From: Haberlea rhodopensis
Taxonomy: Eukaryota; Streptophyta; Magnoliopsida; Lamiales; Gesneriaceae
Reading direction: 5' to 3'
Assembly: GCA_907163345.1 (NCBI GenBank)
Contig: CAJQUN010000003.1
Location: 7,916,821-7,980,820, forward strand
DNA length: 64,000 nt
This document shows positions 57,955-64,000 of this stretch, in pieces; the stretch's first letter is position 1, and every line of letters starts with the position of its first letter. The notes beneath the pieces are model-generated. The model was given only the letters and a program-made list of their open reading frames with translations. It had not been told where the DNA came from and did no database searches. The position numbers and the translations under genes were made by a program.

Positions 57955-59852
57955 CTAAAATGTGTGTGCAGCAAATGGTGATGGTGTTCTAGGGTTTTGC
58001 GTATAATATTGAGTGTATGCATGTTGTTTTGGTTTTTGGTTCATGTTGGGAAGCATATATCTCTTCTGGACGGGCATACAATTATAGTACCAGTTAGGTT
58101 TCGCCTCTCGAGTTGCCTGACCAGCAGACTTGCGTCCATGATTGGACTGTTGTATTGGTATAGTCTTATCTACTGACTTGACATAACCAATACCTTTATG
58201 TGATGCTTGTTCCTTAACTAGTGTTGGCTTAACAGGTTCCATTCCCAATTCACTTGGTTCATATATTGTGCTGGATCTAACAAATTTCATTGTTCGAGAC
58301 TTGTTTTTCACCAGACACAGCTGAGATTGAGTGCCAGATGTATTACTATCACTGTTGATATAGCCTATACCGGCAAGATCACCAGCAAGCCTTATCGACT
58401 CTAGTATTTCATATTTTCTAGCGGTTGATGTGTTCTATGTGTGAACCAACTTGATAAGTTTATAGTGTGCACATTCAACTCCATCCTTTTCTTTCTCGAG
58501 AATACTTATTTTTTCCCTAAAGCATTCCAGCTTCCTTGACTGTTCACAATCAAGTTTACTATCATGCTGTTCGATTGTGCTAGTATGTTCAGTCTTCTAG
58601 TTCTCGAATGACTCAAACAACAATTGATACTCATTTATCATATCATGCAATGCATTTGTGAGTTCAGTATGTGTAAATTCAGAAAGGTTAGAATCCATTA
58701 CCTCACTGTCATCATTTTCCATGAGACAGTGAACTCCTTCATCTTCACTTCAACTTGAAGAGCTTGAAGATTCTTCTGATTCTGATTCTGAATCAGCCCA
58801 CTTGCTCTTGTTTTCCTCAGCAACAAGTACTTTCTGATCTCTATCTCTTCTGATAATCTTCTCTTTTCCTTAGACTTCTTATAGTCCTTGGATGCTCTCT
58901 TTTGATCATCCTTCTTTGGTTTTGTGCGGTCAGCGATAAAATGTCCCGGTTTAAGACAGTTGAAGCAGACACGATCATCTTCTCCTGATCTTTCCTTGGA
59001 TAAGACTGGTATGTCTTCTAGTTTTTCTTCGTGGACTTTCCAAATTTCTTGACAAATAACGCCGTTGAATCATTACACATTTGTTCAGGGGTCATCTCTG
59101 TTGTGGTGGACAGGGACTCTGATGCAGCAAGGGCTTTCGTTGGTTGACTGGTACTTGGTTAATCTTCAACCGAATGCCTAGCTCGCAGTCGTACTCCTTT
59201 AAGTTAGCAAATAGATCATGCAGATCGATCTTGTTTATATCTTTGGATTCTCTCATAGCTATGGTCTTCACATCCCATTCTCTTGGAAGACCCCCATGAC
59301 TTTTAAGGTGACTTCTCTGTTCGACAGTTCCTTACCAAGGCTGTTGAGTTTGTTGACTGCATCATATTCATTGAGAGTTTCTCCCGTAATCATCTTGATG
59401 TTCTCAAACTTTTGTAGAGTGACAACTAGCTTATTCTCTTTGGTTTGATCATTTCATTCGCACGGCTGTGCAATCTTTTCCCAGATGTCTTTAGCAGTAG
59501 GACACATTTTGATTTTATTGAACATATTCTTGTCCAATGTCTTGAATAGGATATCCTTAGCCACGTTGTCCAAGTTTGCCTTTTATTTTCCTCATTTGTC
59601 CAGGACGCTCTATCCTTTTCAACCATTCTGAGTTTCACCACTGGAGATAGCCACTGCTGTGTTGACTTTGATTATGGTCATTGGTCCGTTGGTGATGAAG
59701 TACCACATATCATCATTCTGAGCACATAGATGTGCTTGCATCCGAATTCTCCAGTCATCATATTCATCCTTTTTTAACATAGGAATCTTGCTGAATGAGG
59801 CCATCAGTTCTTGGTATTTCTCACAATTGAGAAGATCTTGCTCTGATACCAC
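57955..59852 (-). pseudogene. gag: Gag of the older copia element
   Basis: Starts ATG at 59852, immediately upstream of the PBS in plus-strand terms. Early text DYDDWRIRMQAHL-like (KKDEYDDWRIRMQAHL) is typical copia gag. One zinc knuckle near 58960-58915 reads CFNCLKPGHFIADR, with the last Cys changed to Arg. Several frame changes along the way. Confidence 0.8.
59840..59851 (-). promoter_or_regulatory. Primer-binding site of the older copia element
   Basis: GCTCTGATACCA on the plus strand, two bases from the right LTR. Confidence 0.9.
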
Positions 59853-59853
59853 T

Positions 59854-61149
59854 TGTTAGGATCAGAGTAGTATTTAGAAGGGGGTTGAATAAACACTAGA
59901 CTCAATTTCTTGATTCTTCTAAGTACAGCAGACTGTTAAGTACTGCATTAGAATATCAAATGATATCAAGTCAGCAGACACTAAAAATAGTGCAGACGAT
60001 GTCTATTGGACTTGAAAGATTAGAACTAACCGGTAGGTAGTAAGAAACAGAAGGAAAAAGTACTTTAAGTAAATGACACAAGATATGTTCAGGAAGTTCA
60101 AAGCACAAACGCTTCTACGTCTCCCCTTCTTCCTTTGCAGGAAGGTTATATTAGAAGACTTTGGTTTACACTTTACAACATACAAACTTCTTAGGCACCC
60201 ACACAGATTTGCCTAAACTCCTAGCAATACAACAATCACAGTTGTTTAAAATGTGTTTTCACAACACTCGCGCAAAATATAAAACTTTTGATCTTCGAGT
60301 GTTCTTGAGCATCAAACTCAGTAGACTTTGATCTTCAAGATCACAATGATGCTTTTGTGCAGCTCTGCAAAACTTCACAATATTGCAATATGCGTTTTTA
60401 ATGTTTTGCTTGAATTCGAATGAAGTTGATTTGGGATTTCTGAGAGTTGAGAGCTTTCTTCATTCTTCTCTTAGACATATTTATAGATGCAAAAGTCTAA
60501 CGACAATTATTCTTCATTTGGAAAGAACCGCGTAAAATCAGCTGCCTGATTTTCTTCCAAATCATTTTTGTCTTCTTTCCAATTTCGTTAATCAACGGCT
60601 AGTTTAATCTGGCTCGATTGGTGGCGCTGATATGGCAGTGTGGCGCTCTGTTGTACCTTTGTCAGAGTGAGTCTGTACGGGTTTTGTCTTGTTGCCTTAT
60701 ACGTCTGTTAGCTTCTCCTTGACTTATGTCTGCTGGATAAAATATCAACTGATGTCTTTTCTATCATCTGTTGGATAGTCATTAATTACTTAGTCTGCTG
60801 GAAAAGGTCAACTAATGTCTTCTTAATCGTCTGCTGGTATCTCCTACGGATTTGCACATTGGACTGAGATACTCTTGTTCCAGTAGACGTCCATTCTCTG
60901 CATCTGCTAGATGATAACTCTTAGTCTTTGGACCCGATAGACGATATATTTTACTCTTTGCATCCGGTAGATGATATCTTCTGCTTTCAGTATCCGGTGG
61001 ATGATATCTCTTAGTCGTTACACCCGGTAGATGGTATATTTCAATCTTTGCACTCGGTAGACCTTTGTACAGTCAATCAACGTTCTTTTCATCAGTAGGC
61101 TTCTTCGATGCAGTAGATGCTTCAAACAGTAGCCATTTTTTTCCCAACA
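59854..61149 (-). repeat. 5' LTR (right) of the older copia element
   Basis: 1296 bp, the counterpart of 50168-51493. Confidence 0.9.
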
Positions 61150-61663
61150 GCTATCATACACCATATGGATTTGTTTGGGAGAATATTATCTTTTTCTTTT
61201 TTGGTTTCTAATTCATACTTATTTGAGAAACAAAAATAATAATTTTTTCGTAGAAACTAATATATATTTTTTGGATATAAAATATTACATTGAGAACTAC
61301 AACCAACATCTATTTGGGAGATTCCTAAACACAAGAAATTGAAATTGTCATAGAGATTATTAGTAAATAGTATCTTATTATTTTATTTACGTTATCTTTT
61401 AATTTACATAAGTAAATAATATGAATTTCGTTTGAGAGTAATAATTGCGTTTGTTGGAAAAGCAACCATGATGTGTTGTTTTTTTATGTTGAATGGTATA
61501 AAAATTTTGAATTAAATTATGAAATATAACTATAATCTAAAGATGATAGGTGTTAAGATCCTATAGTTGGTGTTAGAGTCTATGTCACAATTTTTATTCT
61601 CAAAAGCAACATTTTTGTGCAATAATTGGGGTTGCATAGGTTGGTGTTAGAGTCTATGTCACA
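61150..61663. other. AT-rich spacer with a 73-bp-spaced duplication
   Basis: GTTGGTGTTAGAGTCTATGT occurs at about 61566 and again at 61639, just before a poly-T run. No gene. Confidence 0.6.
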
Positions 61664-62170
61664 TTTTTTTTTGAGCTTAAAACTGCAATTATATTATTAG
61701 AAAACACACGTACAAGAGGTACAATAGCTCATTTAAGGGAATACGCAACACAACCAAACAGAATAAGTCGAGAAATAAAGTGGTCCACTGCAGAAGTAGA
61801 ACAGCGAGGCCAGCAGAAGCCAACAACCACGAGAGCGACATCAAATCCCCTCAAACCAAGCAGCCGAGTATTAGGTCGAAAAAGGGAGTTGTCGTCCACG
61901 GAAGATACAAGAATGGAACAACGAGAGCTAAAAACTGATTTGAGGTCCACATACGAGCATACTCTCATTTCCAAATTCCCAACGGAGAACCGTCGACCAG
62001 TGAACTCCACCGGATGATGCACGAAACCGATAGGCTCCGGAGTCATAGCCAAAGTACTGTGAGACGAATCCAACAAACCACCACAAGCACAACCAAAAAG
62101 GAGCACGATAAAAGTAAACCAAGCTTGTCCAAATATGAGCGATATGACCATCGTAGAGGTCGCCTAACCA
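61664..62170 (-). mobile_element. Possible LINE 3' end remnant
   Basis: Minus-strand text ends TGTACGTGTGTTTTCTAATAATATAATTGC, then AAGCTC and an A run (T on plus, 61664-61672), a style common at plant LINE 3' ends. The 140-codon minus frame inside shows no known domain. No far-side target duplication was found. Confidence 0.4.
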
Positions 62171-63230
62171 AGGCCAATAATATATATAGTCGTACACCAA
62201 TATCCTAGTACAATCACATACAAAATATAGCTACCGCATGAAGAAGACTATACAGGAACAAGCTTATCCAAATGACTTAAGTACTATCAGAAGACCCTGG
62301 TACAAGTACCTAAGTGGAAATTATCAAGTTTTTAGAGTTTACCTTGTGGTTATTGTGATGACCCAAAAATTATTCCTCATAATTATGATCATTCAATTGA
62401 CCTCATTAACACTCACCACAATCTCCTTAATACCCCTCATTCATGACCTTGACTTAAATCTTGTCGTTAGGAGGCTAGAGTCATGGGATTTACAATCAAT
62501 TTCTAATATTATCCATTGATGACCTCATTCATTACTTGCTCAAATTATGATAATGTGATGACCCACTCAATTTGCCTATACAAGTGCATTTCCCAATCGT
62601 GAGAGTCATTCACTCTCTTGCTAAAATCATGACATTAGCCATATAAGGCTATTCAATTGTATAATCCAATCATGTCATCATTCAATCCCATTCAACACTA
62701 TCGGATGCTACCATTCAATCTCATTTATTGACATTTAGTGACTTACTCAACCATGCCACTAAATGACCAAAGTTCAGGGATTTTATTAATTTGATCATAC
62801 CTTTAAAAATATCACATCTCACCAAAATAAGGGTGCTAGCATACCAATAAATACACACTTATACACAAACAAACTATCGAAAGTTCCAAGCAGTGGATGA
62901 GGAAATTCACACCATCTTCACAACTCGGAATCCGTCATATAAACTTAAAATATCCAACGACTGTAACTGGGTTTTTGTTATATAATCATTTCTCCATTTT
63001 TGAAATTCTACTTACGTATTAAAGATTCGATTGATCATGAAAGTATGTGTATGATTTGAAATCCAAAAACAATAAATTTTTTTTACTAGATGTGAATATG
63101 AAAGTAAGTGAGTTTGTGATATACAAGTTATTCTTTGTGATATACTTCAAAGATTCGAATGAACATGAAATATAAAGAAAGTTTTAGATCTGATAAGTAT
63201 GTGACGAGAATATGAACGAAATGACTTTAC
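62171..63230. other. LTR-like remnant text, no gene
   Basis: TGTGATGACCCA occurs at 62354 and exactly 200 bp later at 62554, resembling a gypsy LTR start present twice. The rest is AT-rich without long frames. Confidence 0.4.
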
Positions 63231-63552
63231 GGGGCAAATTGATACGTGTGTAGAAGCCACAGCTTGAATCGATGGGGGCAAAGTACTACGTAGTGGGGGC
63301 CACCTCTGCGAGGCAAAGTGACACACGTAAGGGAGCCACCTCTTGAACCTTAAGAGCAAAGTGCTATGCGTACGGGAGACACCTTTTGAATCTAATAAGT
63401 CGCTGCATGATTATGTGTAAGATATGTGTATGTGAAAGTATGGGCTTTGCGGAGCAAAGTGTTGCGTGTGTAGAAGCCACCACATAAATCGACGGAGCAA
63501 AGTGCTACGCATGATAGGGTCATCTTTTGAACATACGGGACAAAGTGCCACA
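63231..63552. repeat. Minisatellite, reversed relative to 16622-16812
   Basis: About six imperfect units with words GAGCAAAGTGCTACG and GGGAGCCACCTCTTGAA, the reverse complement of the units at 16.6-16.8 kb. Confidence 0.8.
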
Positions 63553-63555
63553 TTA

Positions 63556-63715
63556 TGGGTGCTTAACGGGCTGGATCAATCCTGACCCGGCCCGAAACCG
63601 GACCAGTTAGCTCGGTTCAGAATCAGAAATGGTAAGATACTGGTCCGGATCGGTTCTACCATTCCTGAACCGGTATCTTACCGGTTCCGGGTTAAACCAG
63701 AACCAGATCCGTTAA
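63556..63715 (+). mobile_element. Second CCGG-rich hAT-like block
   Basis: Opens GGGTGCTTAACGGGCTGG and continues with CCGGACC, GGTTCCGG and ACCGGT words, like 942-1147 but more decayed. Confidence 0.4.
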
Positions 63716-63905
63716 TTTAAAAAAAAATCATTTTTTTATAGAAAATTTAGATAAATATATTTGAGGTTAGTTTGCAAACACAATGGCCCATTATTTTTTA
63801 TTGAATGCACGATCTCAGATGGCGCCTTTAAAAAATATCTGAAGGCACCATCTTAGATGACGCCTTCAATAAAAAAATTTTTTACCAGAAATGAAGACGT
63901 CACTA

Positions 63906-63937
63906 GAAGTGGCGACTTCAACTGAAGTCGCCACTTC
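63906..63937. repeat. Perfect 15-bp inverted repeat
   Basis: GAAGTGGCGACTTCA, AC, TGAAGTCGCCACTTC. Related GGCGCC/AGATGGCG-type inverted words lie just before it (63810-63870). Confidence 0.9.
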
Positions 63938-64000
63938 AGGTGGAGTTTTAGGTGAATTTAAAAACATTTTAAAATATCGATTATTTTGTTAAATTAATAT

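Larger units (their letters stand above)
50168..61149 (-). mobile_element. Older copia element lacking RT/RNase H
   Basis: LTRs 50168-51493 and 59854-61149 (TGTTAGGATCAG...CCAACA), flanks GGTAT and GCTAT (four of five match). The PBS (GCTCTGATACCA on plus) at 59840-59851 and the purine tract (TTTCCCCCTTTTT on plus) at 51494-51507 put it on the minus strand. Gag, protease and integrase are present but frameshifted. The hinge after integrase leads directly into an extra coiled-coil ORF, so RT and RNase H are gone. A solo LTR splits the extra ORF region. Net length without that LTR is about 9 kb. An extra ORF suggests a Sirevirus relative. Confidence 0.9.

Noticed and set aside
6281..59851. TGGTATCAGAGCC words as tRNA gene fragments
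   Set aside because: Each is 12-13 bp, next to an LTR or a virus leader, and acts as a primer-binding site. No cloverleaf surrounds it.
61729..62151. A 140-codon minus-strand frame as a host gene
   Set aside because: It overlaps LINE-like 3' text with a poly-A run and has no recognisable domain.

Overview
The window is nuclear DNA of a flowering plant, probably a eudicot. It is AT-rich with many AT microsatellites, has one intronless AP2/ERF gene of DREB type, and is otherwise dominated by nested plant LTR retrotransposons, LINE remnants and a decayed endogenous plant pararetrovirus. No prokaryotic features were seen. An asterid host is my guess from the look of the repeats and is not established.

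Layout. 1-3234: intergenic, with a CCGG-rich hAT-like block and a dispersed repeat. 3235-16995: LTR fragments, into one of which a nearly intact Sirevirus-like Ty1/copia element (5021-14682, TSD AAAAG) has recently inserted. It carries gag, pol and an extra downstream ORF. 16996-31183: the quieter region, with a hAT-like non-autonomous element, the DREB-type gene at 23432-24187, a 5'-truncated LINE with a 13-bp TSD, and AT-rich spacer. 31184-48740: an endogenous Caulimoviridae copy with coat-protein, movement-protein, RT/RNase H and a last ORF, all broken. It is split by a 10.8-kb non-coding Ty3/gypsy-type element (33057-43889, TSD GACCA), which itself holds a solo LTR (37488-39448, TSD GTGTG). 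A second, smaller LTR replaces the protease and front RT part of the virus. 50168-61149: an older minus-strand copia element that lacks RT/RNase H and is interrupted by another solo LTR (52985-54966). 61150-64000: LINE-like, LTR-like and hAT-like remnants plus a minisatellite.

The most interesting signal is non-coding. Gypsy-type LTRs at about 15.0-16.5, 33-35.4, 37.5-39.4, 41.6-43.9 and 53-55 kb are diverged but share the same modules in the same order. These are a splice-donor-like site, an array of 6-7 CGATCGATCG palindromes, an acceptor-like block ending CCCAG, a block of about 55 nt, a donor-like GTACGT inside an inverted repeat, a tandem-repeat array, and an acceptor-like CCTGTAG. I read this as a spliced leader RNA built into the LTR. 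The unrelated copia element uses the same half-site (GGCGATC) in a palindrome array just upstream of its TATA box, and again ahead of its extra ORF.

Order of events from the nesting: virus integration, then the gypsy-type insertion into it, then the solo-LTR insertion inside that. The Sirevirus-like insertion is the youngest event visible, because its two LTRs differ by only three substitutions and one C-run length change.
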